A DNA stretch of 64,000 nt from Celeribacter halophilus (GCF_900114135.1 NZ_FORY01000001.1:116569-180568), one strand, 5' to 3'; positions 18,301-28,107 are shown, counted from the stretch's first letter. Notes: generated by a model from the sequence alone, not told the origin. Program-made: numbers and translations.

Positions 18301-19459
18301 TCCATTGCGCATTCACACAGTTGCCCGCGACAGGCGTGACCGCCCCCGCCCCGTTGTCAAAGCTGCCCTCGACGCAATTCTGCATCGGATATGTATCCTG
18401 CAACTCGGTGCTGGTGACAAAGATGGCAAAGTAAAGCGTATCTGTGCCGTTGGTATCAAAATCCGTCCCGTCGATGGTGCAAGTCGTCCCCGCCGTGCAG
18501 TCGAAACCACCCGAAGAGGACGTGGCGGAGACCACTTCGCTCGCGGTTGTCGAAATCGGGGTGTAGAGGTCCGTGACGCTCAAACTGCCCGCAAAAGGCG
18601 CGCTCGGCACGGAGACATCCACGGAACATTCCCACATCTGACCAACCTGACCGTTGTGCTGGGCCGAAGTCGTAGGCGTGCAGGATTTGGTGAGGGAAAT
18701 ATCGCTGGCCTCCAATGTGGGAATTGGCGGCGTCCAGCCTGCAACACATTGCTCCTCAGGCACAAATTCGGCAGACATGTTATCCATTGCAACGCCTGGA
18801 TAGGATATAGCGCTGAATAAATAGGTTTTGTTTGCCTCAACCGTCATCCAAATTGCTTGTGCGTGCCATCTGCCGTCGGTTGCTATCCATTTTTGTTCCC
18901 AGTTATGTGCGGGACCGTAGGCGTTCGAATTGTTCGGTATGGTGGACTGCGACGCTTCCAATTCGCTCGGCGTAAACTCACGGATCATCATCTGAACCAT
19001 TGGCGTCAGGGTTAACGAAGGAATTAACTGGGCATTCGCCGTAGCAAATTCTGCACCGAATTTGATGCAGCCGTCTTGCTCCATATGTATCGACTGACCA
19101 AATTGCGGGGTGCCGAACCACCGCATATATTGTCCTTCGGGGGTGTTGGAAGCATCCGTTTGCGGCAGGGCTTGGATCAGCGCGTCGCCACCATACAAAT
19201 TGGGCGCAGCCGTGCTTGTGGCCCCGTTCGGACCGTCAACCCGTACCAGCGACGCGGGCATGGTGCCATTCATGTCGTGTGAGGCAAGCCACGGCGCAGG
19301 CAAAACCAGAAGATTGTCCCCGTAATTCGGCACGACAGGAGACTCGAAGTCTCCATTGACGATCAGGTTCTGCGCCACCGCCATTGTGGGCACACCGCCG
19401 CCCAACACCAGTGTCATCAAAATACAGCGCAAGGAGGCAGTCGCGAAACGTCGGGTCAT
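15317..19459 (-). CDS. very large exported repeat protein with six Cys-containing beta domains
   Basis: 1380 residues. The signal peptide (to about residue 29) is followed by LIVNGDFESP, an N-terminal beta-sandwich-like segment to about 245. Six diverged repeats of 115-155 residues then begin with related strands (ISLTKSC, IDKSCDP, FALKKAC, FDVSKQC, LDITKTC, LTMVKEQ). Each has an internal W(S/T/D)C segment or its relic and closes with an NC motif (QNCVEG, VNCPMT, ENCAQV, ENCVSI, TNCAWV, QNCAAV). They resemble DUF11/isopeptide-type surface domains. Residues about 1167-1225 look like a peptidoglycan-binding-1 domain (IQKLMNDRGLNAGPVDG). Two Cys-rich EGF-like modules (about 1248-1290 and 1308-1352) end the protein. 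A surface or matrix role is inferred. The ATG 19457-19459 gives the signal peptide; an upstream extension would spoil it. Confidence 0.8.
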   Translation of the reverse strand: MTRRFATASLRCILMTLVLGGGVPTMAVAQNLIVNGDFESPVVPNYGDNLLVLPAPWLASHDMNGTMPASLVRVDGPNGATSTAAPNLYGGDALIQALPQTDASNTPEGQYMRWFGTPQFGQSIHMEQDGCIKFGAEFATANAQLIPSLTLTPMVQMMIREFTPSELEASQSTIPNNSNAYGPAHNWEQKWIATDGRWHAQAIWMTVEANKTYLFSAISYPGVAMDNMSAEFVPEEQCVAGWTPPIPTLEASDISLTKSCTPTTSAQHNGQVGQMWECSVDVSVPSAPFAGSLSVTDLYTPISTTASEVVSATSSSGGFDCTAGTTCTIDGTDFDTNGTDTLYFAIFVTSTELQDTYPMQNCVEGSFDNGAGAVTPVAGNCVNAQWIPRSSIDKSCDPLEAGASGLMTMNCQIEVTGTDLATGSYVLAADMFGSLPPMTTTIAGTMMNVTSTEPWSCVEQINNPGSTGFCELTAADMLAAGGASTINVSFDFTASESEGQVVNCPMTDILPASFIGAAGQRSAAPAVDAPQTDTIAGLPDNCVVLDLPVSVEPPEFALKKACRLGGVQDGNAFYACTIYITQSSGAPITDPLTFDELFSTTSGSPATQYMLNMQGTPAMPNGWDCQQPPYTNGASCTIAAADFNANPSHRIDAYLSIPTSAFGDEGFENCAQVRIGDQVVGAAECVEVEQPPVETVFDVSKQCKEAGPRQTFGSSVWFQPYQCTLTVATNAPFTGPLWLSENLSFGQNSGAGSILNITSADPWTCTSPPYAPAGQGTTPECSIDGAQFPASGYSTLTVDLMMNGAMDLFGAENCVSIGLGKVVGEGEPLASDCFEIAPPPAPEPSLDITKTCAPAVRGGDGIWTAECEINVYFENFDTTTNRQFYIYDELGGHGPQTPLTSLMPFNAMGAGGWGPTTGTPAGFNNATGMLLNYLQADGSATITQPYTATFSGPGGQLINGGPITNCAWVTIPTLSMRAPAGPVGDEKVCTPITFPVSAVGNTGVILDPALPDTPVGPIVVTDSIGSTRPDIVLPRPETPTPVPAVPRPVLTMVKEQTGSCDPDRISQTYDCGFRLRVTNTGDGAYLGPLVLTDTSGAPGMVAAQVVSGNGWTCGAVVNAALSCSNPALNLAPGASTYIDLRMTVSALRKGGSFQNCAAVGVPANRTERVALIQKLMNDRGLNAGPVDGKPGQKTYTALAKLRSDLGLPESREFDDALFEALGLPLQDKGASSCVTATLPAMPAPPLRCDAVSTVQQGESCACRYANMTQSSATSCQCVKGFELIKGKGCVEVIAETPAPVPEPTPALQCDLRSTYERGDICACIDQENAKNISATQCGCTNGLPMINGKCLAIQITPSAPSEDAVDGEKCKIKLNGICIK

Positions 19460-19504
19460 GGGGGGTCCTATCGTAGAAAAACGAACACCCCCGCGCGCGG
19501 GGGT
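19460..19504 (-). promoter_or_regulatory. leader hairpin/possible attenuator in front of the large exported protein gene
   Basis: An 18-bp perfect palindrome ACCCCCGCGCGCGGGGGT occupies 19487-19504. On the minus strand it is followed by GTTCGTTTTTC, like an intrinsic terminator, and then by AGGACCCCCC directly before the ATG. The GGGGGT half could instead pair with the ACCCCC between the ribosome site and the start codon. This is structural inference from sequence only. Confidence 0.5.
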
Positions 19505-19741
19505 AAGACTTGGGTATGTTGCAAAAAAACCGAAGCGAACTACCAAACGGGAGTTGTCGGGCCATATGGGCGAGAAAAATTTTCCAAATGGTCCAGGACC
19601 GCCCTAGAGTTCATCCAAAGACGTGTTGTCCTTTCTTCGGGCCTTCCGTTTTGAGGGAGGTAGGCAAGCCACTGTAATTCTCTCTTTTGTTTGTGCGGTT
19701 TATCTGCCCGGTTCGGGGCGTCACGATGATAAGGACATACG

Positions 19742-20809
19742 TTGAACACCCTGTTTCAAGAGCTTGAAGACACGCTGGATCGAGCAACCGAAGACGCCCA
19801 ATACTGGGACGCAGCACTCAAAATCGTTGTCGATATTCTGGGAGGCACGGGGGCGCTCATTCCCGCCACCAACCCGTTCTTTCGCGGCACATGGATGGCG
19901 GGCACCAAGGAGATGAAAGAGGCATTGCCCAGCTACATTAATGAGGGCTGGGTGCGCAACGACCCGCGCGAGGCGGTGTTGGGGCTGATGATGGAGCGCG
20001 GCTATGCCTGCGATCATGACGTGTTTGCGGATCGTGCGGAGCGGGACGCGATCCCGATCTACCGCGACTATCTCTATCCGCTGAATTTCGGGGTGCATTA
20101 CTCCATCCGTATTCTGACGCCCAACGGCTATTGGGCGATGACGGTGCATTTCGACAATGACCACCCGCCGATCAGCGCCTGTGACGTGGTTCTGATCGAG
20201 CGGATTCAGGCGATGTTTGCCAAGGCCACCGCACAGGCCGACGAGACCGCCCACAAACGCATTGCCGCCTTCGCGCAGTTTTTCAAAGGCACGGAGTCCG
20301 AGGTCTTTGTGCTCGATGTCGATGGCAAGGAATGTTTCAGCATCAACAGCAGCGGCAAGATCCAGACCCGCGCGAGGTTGGGCGACGTGATCCCCGACGA
20401 GATGAGCGCAGCACTCGGGGCCGAGATCAGAGAGCTGTGTTCCAGTGATCCGACCCTTTCGATGAGCCGCGCCTATCAGTTCAACATTGCTGCCAAGAGC
20501 AGCAGCGTGTTGATCATCCAGATCCCGCCGAATTTGCGGCATTTCTTCATGCACTTCAAAGTCTGCGCGATCCGCACCGAATGCAGCGACACCACCGCGC
20601 TCAAGCAAAGTTGCTTGCGCGAGACCTACGGGCTGTCCGCCGCCGAGATCACCACGGTCGAGCTTCTGGTCGCGGGCAAGACGCCCAACATGATCGCGGA
20701 GTTGCTCAGCGTTAAAGCCTCCACCGTGCGCCAGAGGCTCAAGCAGATTTTCGAGAAGACGCAGGTGAACAGTCAGGTGGAGCTGATCGGGATGCACAAC
20801 CGGCTATAG
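19742..20809 (+). CDS. LuxR family transcriptional regulator
   Basis: 355 residues. The C-terminal LuxR helix-turn-helix (about 290-350) reads YGLSAAEITTVELLVAGKTP and continues into SVKASTVRQRLKQIFEKT. The N-terminal 280 residues are not the acyl-homoserine-lactone domain: the Trp/Tyr/Asp signature is missing, and the region looks like a PAS/GAF-type sensor. TTG is the likely start: AAGGA (19730-19734 region) lies six bases upstream, and no in-frame ATG is as well placed. It is divergent from the large exported protein gene across 282 bp, so it is a candidate regulator of that cluster. Its stop is followed by phased CCGAC repeats and a terminator. Confidence 0.85.
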   Translation: MNTLFQELEDTLDRATEDAQYWDAALKIVVDILGGTGALIPATNPFFRGTWMAGTKEMKEALPSYINEGWVRNDPREAVLGLMMERGYACDHDVFADRAERDAIPIYRDYLYPLNFGVHYSIRILTPNGYWAMTVHFDNDHPPISACDVVLIERIQAMFAKATAQADETAHKRIAAFAQFFKGTESEVFVLDVDGKECFSINSSGKIQTRARLGDVIPDEMSAALGAEIRELCSSDPTLSMSRAYQFNIAAKSSSVLIIQIPPNLRHFFMHFKVCAIRTECSDTTALKQSCLRETYGLSAAEITTVELLVAGKTPNMIAELLSVKASTVRQRLKQIFEKTQVNSQVELIGMHNRL

Positions 20810-20826
20810 ACCGCGTGCGGCCAAGC

Positions 20827-20875
20827 CCGACAAAGGTCCGACGCATGTCCGACAAAAGTCCGACGGTTTGCCGAC
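20827..20875 (+). repeat. five CCGAC units at exact 11-bp spacing
   Basis: CCGAC occurs at 20827, 20838, 20849, 20860 and 20871, always 11 bp apart, with variable 6-bp spacers (AAAGGT, GCATGT, AAAAGT, GGTTTG). The array begins 18 nt after the LuxR stop and ends 9 nt before its terminator. Confidence 0.8.
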
Positions 20876-20883
20876 CACAAAAC

Positions 20884-20907
20884 AGCCCTCCGTCGGGAGG
20901 GCTTTTT
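20884..20907 (+). terminator. Rho-independent terminator of the LuxR gene
   Basis: A perfect 8-bp stem AGCCCTCC/GGAGGGCT with loop GTCG is followed by T5 in total. The loop plus the first stem base reads GTCGG, the complement of the upstream CCGAC units. Confidence 0.9.
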
Positions 20908-20947
20908 GCATTTTTCGAACATTTCGTGTTGCGGTGTCGGGCAGGGC

Positions 20948-22666
20948 CTAGTCGCGTTTACCTGCGAATTTTTCCTGCCATTCCTCGCGTTGCTCATCGG
21001 CGATCTTGGCGAAGAGGTTATCCGGCACTGTAAAGCTATGACCCGGTTTCAACACATCAAGCGTCGCCGCCACATCTTCCGGCCAGTCGAGATCGGGCAG
21101 CGCCAGAGCGGTCTGCAGCTTGCCTGCCGTGTCAGGGATGAACGGTGCGGAGAGGCGGGCGTAGAGCCCGATGAGGTTGAGGCCCAGACGCACTTGCGCG
21201 GCGGCCTTTTCGGGGTCTTCCTTGAAGGTGGACCAAGGAGCCGCCGATTGCAGGTATTCGTTGCCCGCCACCCAGATCGCGCGGAGCGCATTGGCCCCTT
21301 TGCGCACTTCGATAGCGTCCATATGGCTCTGATATTCTTTGACTTTTTCGGTCAGTTCGGCAATCAGCGCTTGTTCCTGTTCGCCATATGCGCCGCCTTC
21401 GGGCACGGCTTCGGAGAATTTGGACCGGCAGAATTTGGTGATGCGGGAAACGAAATTTCCGAGCACATCCGCGAGGTCTTTGTTCACCGATTGCTGGAAG
21501 TTTTCCCATGTGAATTCGCTGTCGGAGCTTTCCGGTGCATGGGAGAGAAGCCACCAGCGCCAGTAATCCGCCGGCAGGATCGAAAGCGCCTGATCCATGA
21601 ATACACCACGCCCGCGCGAGGTGGAGAACTGCCCGCCGTCATAGTTCAGGTAGTTGAAGGATTTGATGTAGTCGACCATCTTCCACGGCTCGTTGGAGCC
21701 GAGCATGGTGACAGGGAAGGACAGGGTGTGGAACGGGACGTTGTCCTTACCCATGAATTGCACATAGCGCACATCCTCGGCGCCTTTGTCCGTGCGCCAC
21801 CACCGTTCCCAAGCTCCGTCCTCAAGCCCTTGTTTCGCCGCCCATTCCGCCCCGCAAGCGAGGTATTCGATGGGGGCGTCAAACCAGACGTAAAAGACCT
21901 TTCCGTCCATCCCCGACCACGGCGCGCCATCGAATTGCACGGGCACACCCCAGTTCAGATCACGGGTGATGCCGCGGTCTTGCAAGCCGTCACCATCGTT
22001 TAGCCATTTCTTGGCGATCGAGGTGGTAAGCACGGGCCAGTCGGCCTTGTTGTCAATCCAGTCGTTCAAAGCATCGCGCATTTGCGACTGTTTAAGGTAA
22101 AGATGTTTCGTAATCCTTTCCTCAAGGTCCGTTGCGCCCGAGATGGTCGAACGCGGGTTGATGAGGTCGGTCGGGTCGAGCTGTTTTGTGCAGTTGTCGC
22201 ACTGGTCGCCCCGTGCACTTTCATAACCGCAGTTCGGGCAGGTGCCTTCGATATAGCGGTCCGGTAGGAAGCGCCCGTCGGTCTCGGAATAGATCTGGGT
22301 TTCTTCCACAAGTTCGATCAGCCCCGCCTCATAGAGGCGCGTGGCAAGATGTTGTGTCAGCTTGTGGTTCTGCGCACTGGATGAGCGCCCGAAATGGTCA
22401 AAGGACAGGCGAAACCCTGCGGCGATCTCGGCCTGAATATCGTGCAGTTCGGCGCAATATTCGGCGACCGGTTTGCCCGCTTTCTGGGCGGCGATCTCTG
22501 CGGGGGTGCCGTGTTCGTCAGTGGCGCAGAGGAACAGAACCTCGTCGCCACGGGCCCTGCGGTAGCGGGCGTAGAGATCGGCAGGGAGCTGTGAGCCGAC
22601 AAGATTGCCGAGGTGCTTGATGCCGTTGATATAGGGCAGGGCGGAGGTGATGAGCGTGCGTGCCAT
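20948..22666 (-). CDS. metG: methionyl-tRNA synthetase
   Basis: A 572-residue class I synthetase charging tRNA-Met. The HIGH-type motif is in [21 protein letters not shown] at the N-terminus. A Zn knuckle [17 protein letters not shown] follows near residue 145. The KMSKS-equivalent reads [15 protein letters not shown], so Gln replaces the first Lys and Thr the second; related alphaproteobacterial enzymes often have KFSTS. There is no C-terminal EMAP-type tRNA-binding extension, which agrees with the short length. The ATG 22664-22666 is the conserved start; the open frame to 22810 upstream is unlikely to be translated. Confidence 0.97.
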   Translation of the reverse strand: MARTLITSALPYINGIKHLGNLVGSQLPADLYARYRRARGDEVLFLCATDEHGTPAEIAAQKAGKPVAEYCAELHDIQAEIAAGFRLSFDHFGRSSSAQNHKLTQHLATRLYEAGLIELVEETQIYSETDGRFLPDRYIEGTCPNCGYESARGDQCDNCTKQLDPTDLINPRSTISGATDLEERITKHLYLKQSQMRDALNDWIDNKADWPVLTTSIAKKWLNDGDGLQDRGITRDLNWGVPVQFDGAPWSGMDGKVFYVWFDAPIEYLACGAEWAAKQGLEDGAWERWWRTDKGAEDVRYVQFMGKDNVPFHTLSFPVTMLGSNEPWKMVDYIKSFNYLNYDGGQFSTSRGRGVFMDQALSILPADYWRWWLLSHAPESSDSEFTWENFQQSVNKDLADVLGNFVSRITKFCRSKFSEAVPEGGAYGEQEQALIAELTEKVKEYQSHMDAIEVRKGANALRAIWVAGNEYLQSAAPWSTFKEDPEKAAAQVRLGLNLIGLYARLSAPFIPDTAGKLQTALALPDLDWPEDVAATLDVLKPGHSFTVPDNLFAKIADEQREEWQEKFAGKRD

Positions 22667-22751
22667 GTGGGTCGTCCGGTCCGTTACATATGTCTTGTGG
22701 GCTTTCCTATCGCGCTTGGACGCAAAGAGCCAGAGCCCAGCGGCTTTCGAC

Positions 22752-22860
22752 AAAAAAAGGCGCGCAAACCGGGGGAATGCGCGCCAAGTCCAACAGGGAG
22801 AAGGAGGCACGGGAGAGTCTCCCTTGCTTCCTCATCTGCTCATTTAAACCTTGGATGCAC
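22752..22860 (-). ncRNA. candidate minus-strand small RNA with terminator and anti-SD-like tract
   Basis: On the minus strand, the stem GGCGCGC/GCGCGCC (22779-22785 with 22759-22765) is followed by seven T, a textbook terminator, but no minus-strand gene precedes it. Just upstream the transcript would contain CCTCCTTCTCCC (22796-22807), which includes the ribosomal anti-SD core CCUCCUU. A small hairpin GGGAG-ACT-CTCCC (22811-22823) is also present. Rhodobacter sphaeroides is known to have CCUCCUCCC-motif sRNAs. The 5' end is unknown. The rest of the 342-nt gap 22667-23008 shows no gene. Confidence 0.4.
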
Positions 22861-23008
22861 TTTTGCGAGGCGTAATTTTGCACCATTGCTTTGCAGGAAC
22901 GAACCGCTGCGGCTTTTTCGGCCCTGTGCAGGGGTGCATCGGCTTGCCCTGCGGCAGTGCGGCGCTAATGTGTGCGCAAACATCAAGATGACGAAGGACG
23001 TAACATCT

Positions 23009-24049
23009 ATGAAAATGCGCAAAATCGGCCGTAGCGATCTTTTGGTTTCCGAGATTTGCTTGGGGTCCATGACGTGGGGCACGCAAAATACAGAGGCTGA
23101 GGGCCATGCGCAGATCGACCGCGCAAAAGAAGTGGGGATCAATTTCATCGACACCGCCGAGATGTATCCGGTGAACCCCGTGCGCAAGGAGACGGCGGGT
23201 GATACCGAAGAAATCATCGGCCAGTATTTCGCCGCGCGTGGCGGGCGTGAGGAATGGGTGATCGCCAGCAAGATCGCAGGGGTCGGCAATATCAACGAAG
23301 AGGGGATTCTCGCGTCCAACCTCGAAGCGCGGCTGGATGCGAGTCTCAAGCGGCTTCAGACGGATTACATTGACCTCTATCAGTTCCACTGGCCCAACCG
23401 CGGCTCTTATGCCTTCCGCCAGAACTGGAAATTCGATCCGTCGAAACAGCCCTCCAAAGCCGAGATCGAAGACAATATGCGCAGCGTGCTCGAAGTCATG
23501 GGAGCGCTTCAGAAAAAGGGCAAGGTGCGCGAATTCGGCACGTCCAACGAAAGCACATGGGGCATGGCGCAATGGCTGCGTCTGGCCGAAGAGATGAACG
23601 CGCCGCGGATGCAGTCGATCCAGAACGAATACTCGCTGATGTTCCGCATGTATGACACCGATCTCGCGGAACTGGCGGTGCATGAAGATATCACGCTTCT
23701 GGCCTATTCGCCGCTGGCGGCGGGTATTCTGTCGGGCAAATACGAGGGCGGCACGGTGGTGCCCAAAGGCTCGCGCATGGATATCAACGGCAATCTGGGC
23801 GGGCGCGTGGCCGAGCGCACATGGCCGGCAGAGCGGGCTTATGTGGCGCTGGCCAAGAAGCACGGTCTGGACCCGACGACGATGGCGGTGGCATGGACGC
23901 TCACGCGGCCTTTCGACACCATGCCGATCATCGGCGCGACCTCTGTGGAGCAGCTTGAGAAATCTCTCGATGCGCGCGACGTGACCTTGTCGGAAGAACT
24001 GTTGAAAGATATCGAAAAACTGCACAAACTCCACCCGATGCCATATTGA
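23009..24049 (+). CDS. aldo/keto reductase (Tas-like)
   Basis: A 346-residue NADP(H)-dependent (alpha/beta)8 oxidoreductase, the same length as E. coli Tas. The catalytic tetrad is visible as Asp and Tyr in FIDTAEMYP, Lys in VIASKIAG and His in LYQFHWPNR. The Tas-like insert YPVNPVRKETAGDTEEIIG is present, and the C-terminal PIIGATSVEQLEKSL contacts the cofactor phosphate. GAAGGACG lies about eight bases before the ATG at 23009. The substrate (an aldehyde or ketone) is unknown. Two lipoprotein genes follow. Confidence 0.93.
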   Translation: MKMRKIGRSDLLVSEICLGSMTWGTQNTEAEGHAQIDRAKEVGINFIDTAEMYPVNPVRKETAGDTEEIIGQYFAARGGREEWVIASKIAGVGNINEEGILASNLEARLDASLKRLQTDYIDLYQFHWPNRGSYAFRQNWKFDPSKQPSKAEIEDNMRSVLEVMGALQKKGKVREFGTSNESTWGMAQWLRLAEEMNAPRMQSIQNEYSLMFRMYDTDLAELAVHEDITLLAYSPLAAGILSGKYEGGTVVPKGSRMDINGNLGGRVAERTWPAERAYVALAKKHGLDPTTMAVAWTLTRPFDTMPIIGATSVEQLEKSLDARDVTLSEELLKDIEKLHKLHPMPY

Positions 24050-24079
24050 GGACGGGGTAAGGTGAGGACAGGGTTGGGA

Positions 24080-24433
24080 ATGCGTCGGATTCTGTTGTGT
24101 GTGCTGGCCTGTGTCAGCCTCGCTGCCTGTCAGGGAGAAGAACAGGAGACCTCCGCCGGCTACGGGCTGGCGGGGTTTGACCCTCATGCGTCGGAGACCC
24201 AGAAAGCCGCCTGCGAAGCGCGCGGAGGGACGTTCAAGACGGGGGGGCTTGGCGGTATCATGACCTGTTTCGAGGTGCCAAAGGACGCGGGCAAGCGGTG
24301 CTCCAAGTCCAGCGATTGCTCAACCGGCATGTGTCTGGCGCGGTCACAGAGCTGCACGCCGGTCATGCCGCTCTTCGGGTGTAACGATGTTTTGGACGCC
24401 GAAGGGCGGAAGGTGAGCTTGTGCGTGGATTGA
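24080..24433 (+). CDS. putative lipoprotein, Cys-rich
   Basis: 117 residues from the ATG at 24080 (a GTG at 24062 would add six residues). The signal LLCVLACVSLAAC has a lipobox (SLAAC), so it is likely lipid-anchored in the envelope. The mature part is rich in cysteine (KRCSKSSDCSTGMC, SQSCTPVM, FGCNDVL), suggesting disulfides. No family was recognised. It overlaps the next lipoprotein gene by 13 nt, so the two are probably translationally coupled. Confidence 0.75.
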   Translation: MRRILLCVLACVSLAACQGEEQETSAGYGLAGFDPHASETQKAACEARGGTFKTGGLGGIMTCFEVPKDAGKRCSKSSDCSTGMCLARSQSCTPVMPLFGCNDVLDAEGRKVSLCVD

Positions 24434-25005
24434 AAACTTTTGCAACGGATGCGGGACACAAGCTGGTTGTGAAAGGCAGTCCGCGTATCGGTGGCACCGG
24501 TGGTGCGAGACAGGCTTTCGTCGCGCTTGCCTCTGTCGCGGCCCTGTCAGGCTGTATGTCTACGCCACTGGCAACTGGCCCCCGCGATCCCGAAGTGTCC
24601 ATGTCCTCTATCGCAGCACTTGATCCGGTCACCTTTTCGGGCCGCTGGTATGAAGTGGCGGCTTTCGTGCCGGAGGGCAAAAGTTGCGTCATCGGGGCGG
24701 TGACATTTACGGCGCAAAAATCCGGTGATTTGATGGTCACCGAAGGGCCTTGCGCCGATGGTCAGCCGACACGTGGCCTTGCGCGCAAGGTCGGGCCGGG
24801 GCGCTATGCGTTCAAAGGCGGGGAGTTCTGGGTGCTTTGGGTTGATGCCGAATACCACACGGCGGTGATCGGCTATCCGTCAGGTCAGGCTCATGTTCTG
24901 TCGCGCGATCTGACCCTGCCGCCGGACCGGAAACAGGCGGTGGAAGGTATTCTGGACTGGAACGGTTATGACACCAGCCTCTTGCGACCGGCGCGTCGCA
25001 AATAG
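24421..25005 (+). CDS. lipocalin-like lipoprotein
   Basis: 194 residues starting at GTG 24421, with GGAAGG six to eight bases upstream. The long N-terminal region ends in VAALSGC, a lipobox at about residue 45. The following part matches the lipocalin family: the first-strand motif FSGRWYEVAAFVPEG has the conserved GxW, a second motif lies around FWVLWVDAEYHTAVIGYPSG, and the protein ends in a DLTLPPDRKQAVEGILD helix. Bacterial lipocalins (Blc type) bind lipids in the outer membrane. The start may be later if translation begins inside the overlap. Confidence 0.8.
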   Translation: MRGLKTFATDAGHKLVVKGSPRIGGTGGARQAFVALASVAALSGCMSTPLATGPRDPEVSMSSIAALDPVTFSGRWYEVAAFVPEGKSCVIGAVTFTAQKSGDLMVTEGPCADGQPTRGLARKVGPGRYAFKGGEFWVLWVDAEYHTAVIGYPSGQAHVLSRDLTLPPDRKQAVEGILDWNGYDTSLLRPARRK

Positions 25006-25104
25006 GCACGTCATCGCTGTCGGACCGCTGCTGCACCAAAACTCATGCCCCTGTGCAAGATTTTTGACTAGGCGGTTTTGGAAAACCCGCCTATAGGCCG
25101 ACTC

Positions 25105-26457
25105 ATGACGATGGAACGCACATATTTCGAGCACGCAAAAAAGACACTCGCCTTGGGGCTTCCCCTGGCGGGCAGTCAGATTGCGCAATTCGCGGTTCAC
25201 ATGACCGATGTGGTCATGATGGGCTGGTACGGGCTGGATGAACTGGCCGCTTTGGTTCTGGCCTCCGGCTTCTGGTTTATCCTGTTTATTCTCTTGGCCG
25301 GCTTTGCCTTTGCCGTGGTGCCTTTGGTGGCCACTGCCGCAGGGCAGGGCGATACGACCACGGTGCGTCGCGCCACGCGGATGGCGATCTGGCTGTCTGT
25401 GCTGTCCGCAATCGCGATCTATCCGATCTTCGGCTTCTCCGACGATATTCTCGTGTTGTTGGGGCAGGAGCCCCATATCGCCGCCCAAGCCCGCCCCTAT
25501 CTGGCCGTGGCAGGGTTCGAGATGGTGCCTGCCCTGATCGTCGCGGTGTTCCGCAGCTATTTCTCCGCACTGGAACGCACGCGTGTGGTGCTGTTCGTGG
25601 TGATCGGCGCGGTGATCCTGAATTCGGGGCTGAATTACATCCTCATCTTCGGCAATTTCGGCGCGCCGGAACTGGGGGTCTTGGGCTCCGCGATTGCCTC
25701 GCTGATCGTGAGCAGTGCGATGCTTGTGGCGCTGGTGATCTATGCGGCCAAGTCCACGCCGGAAAACGATCTCTTCCGCAATCCGTTCAAGCCGGACTGG
25801 GGGATGTTTGCCACTGTGTTCCGCATGGGTGTGCCTATCGGTATCACGTCCCTGTCCGAAGTCGGCCTGTTCAACGCCGCCGCGATCATGATGGGCTGGA
25901 TCGGCACAGAGACTCTGGCCGCCCACGGCATTGTGCTTCAGCTGACCGCCATCGCCTTCATGACCCAGATCGGCCTGTCACAGGCGGGTACGATTCGCGT
26001 CGGCAATGCGATGGGGCGTGGAGACGAGGCAGACCTGCGCAAAGGCGCGCTGGTCGTTGTGGTGCTCTCGCTTTGCATGGCGGCGCTGGCCTCGGCGATC
26101 TTCCTTCTGGCGCCGGATTTCCTGATCGGGCTGTTCATCGCGCCGGACGAACCGGCCCGCGACGAGGTGCTTGCGATTGGTGGCGTGTTGATCCTGTTCG
26201 CGGCGGGGATGCAGTTCTCTGACGGTGGGCAGGTCGTGGCCCTGTCCCTGCTCAGAGGTCTGCATGACACAGCTGTGCCGATGTGGCTTGCTGCGCTCAG
26301 CTATTGGGTGCTGGGGATGCCTGCAGGGTATATCTTCGGCTTCGTCTTCGACTGGGGCGCGCCGGGGGTCTGGATGGGCTTCCTTGTCGGACTGTCTATG
26401 GCATGGTTGACCATGAGCTACCGGTTCTGGGCGCAAAAGTCGCGGATTTCGCGTTAA
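25105..26457 (+). CDS. MATE family efflux transporter
   Basis: A 450-residue, 12-segment membrane protein of the NorM-type MATE family, which exports cationic compounds using an Na+ or H+ gradient. Two homologous halves are visible: SQIAQFAVHMTDVVMMGWYG opens the N-half and TSLSEVGLFNAAAIMMGWIG the C-half. Start ATG 25105; a TTG at 25078 is less likely. It ends 4 nt from the convergent 134-residue protein gene, with no terminator between. Confidence 0.93.
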   Translation: MTMERTYFEHAKKTLALGLPLAGSQIAQFAVHMTDVVMMGWYGLDELAALVLASGFWFILFILLAGFAFAVVPLVATAAGQGDTTTVRRATRMAIWLSVLSAIAIYPIFGFSDDILVLLGQEPHIAAQARPYLAVAGFEMVPALIVAVFRSYFSALERTRVVLFVVIGAVILNSGLNYILIFGNFGAPELGVLGSAIASLIVSSAMLVALVIYAAKSTPENDLFRNPFKPDWGMFATVFRMGVPIGITSLSEVGLFNAAAIMMGWIGTETLAAHGIVLQLTAIAFMTQIGLSQAGTIRVGNAMGRGDEADLRKGALVVVVLSLCMAALASAIFLLAPDFLIGLFIAPDEPARDEVLAIGGVLILFAAGMQFSDGGQVVALSLLRGLHDTAVPMWLAALSYWVLGMPAGYIFGFVFDWGAPGVWMGFLVGLSMAWLTMSYRFWAQKSRISR

Positions 26458-26461
26458 GGCG

Positions 26462-28107
<1,646 letters not shown>

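Noticed and set aside
19742..20809. Acyl-homoserine-lactone receptor of the LuxR type
   Set aside because: The DNA-binding end fits, but the N-terminal 280 residues lack the conserved autoinducer-binding Trp/Tyr/Asp pattern, and no luxI-type gene is adjacent.
20815..21033. Plus-strand frame through the CCGAC array
   Set aside because: The array lies between a stop codon and a terminator; the frame crosses the terminator stem and has no ribosome site.
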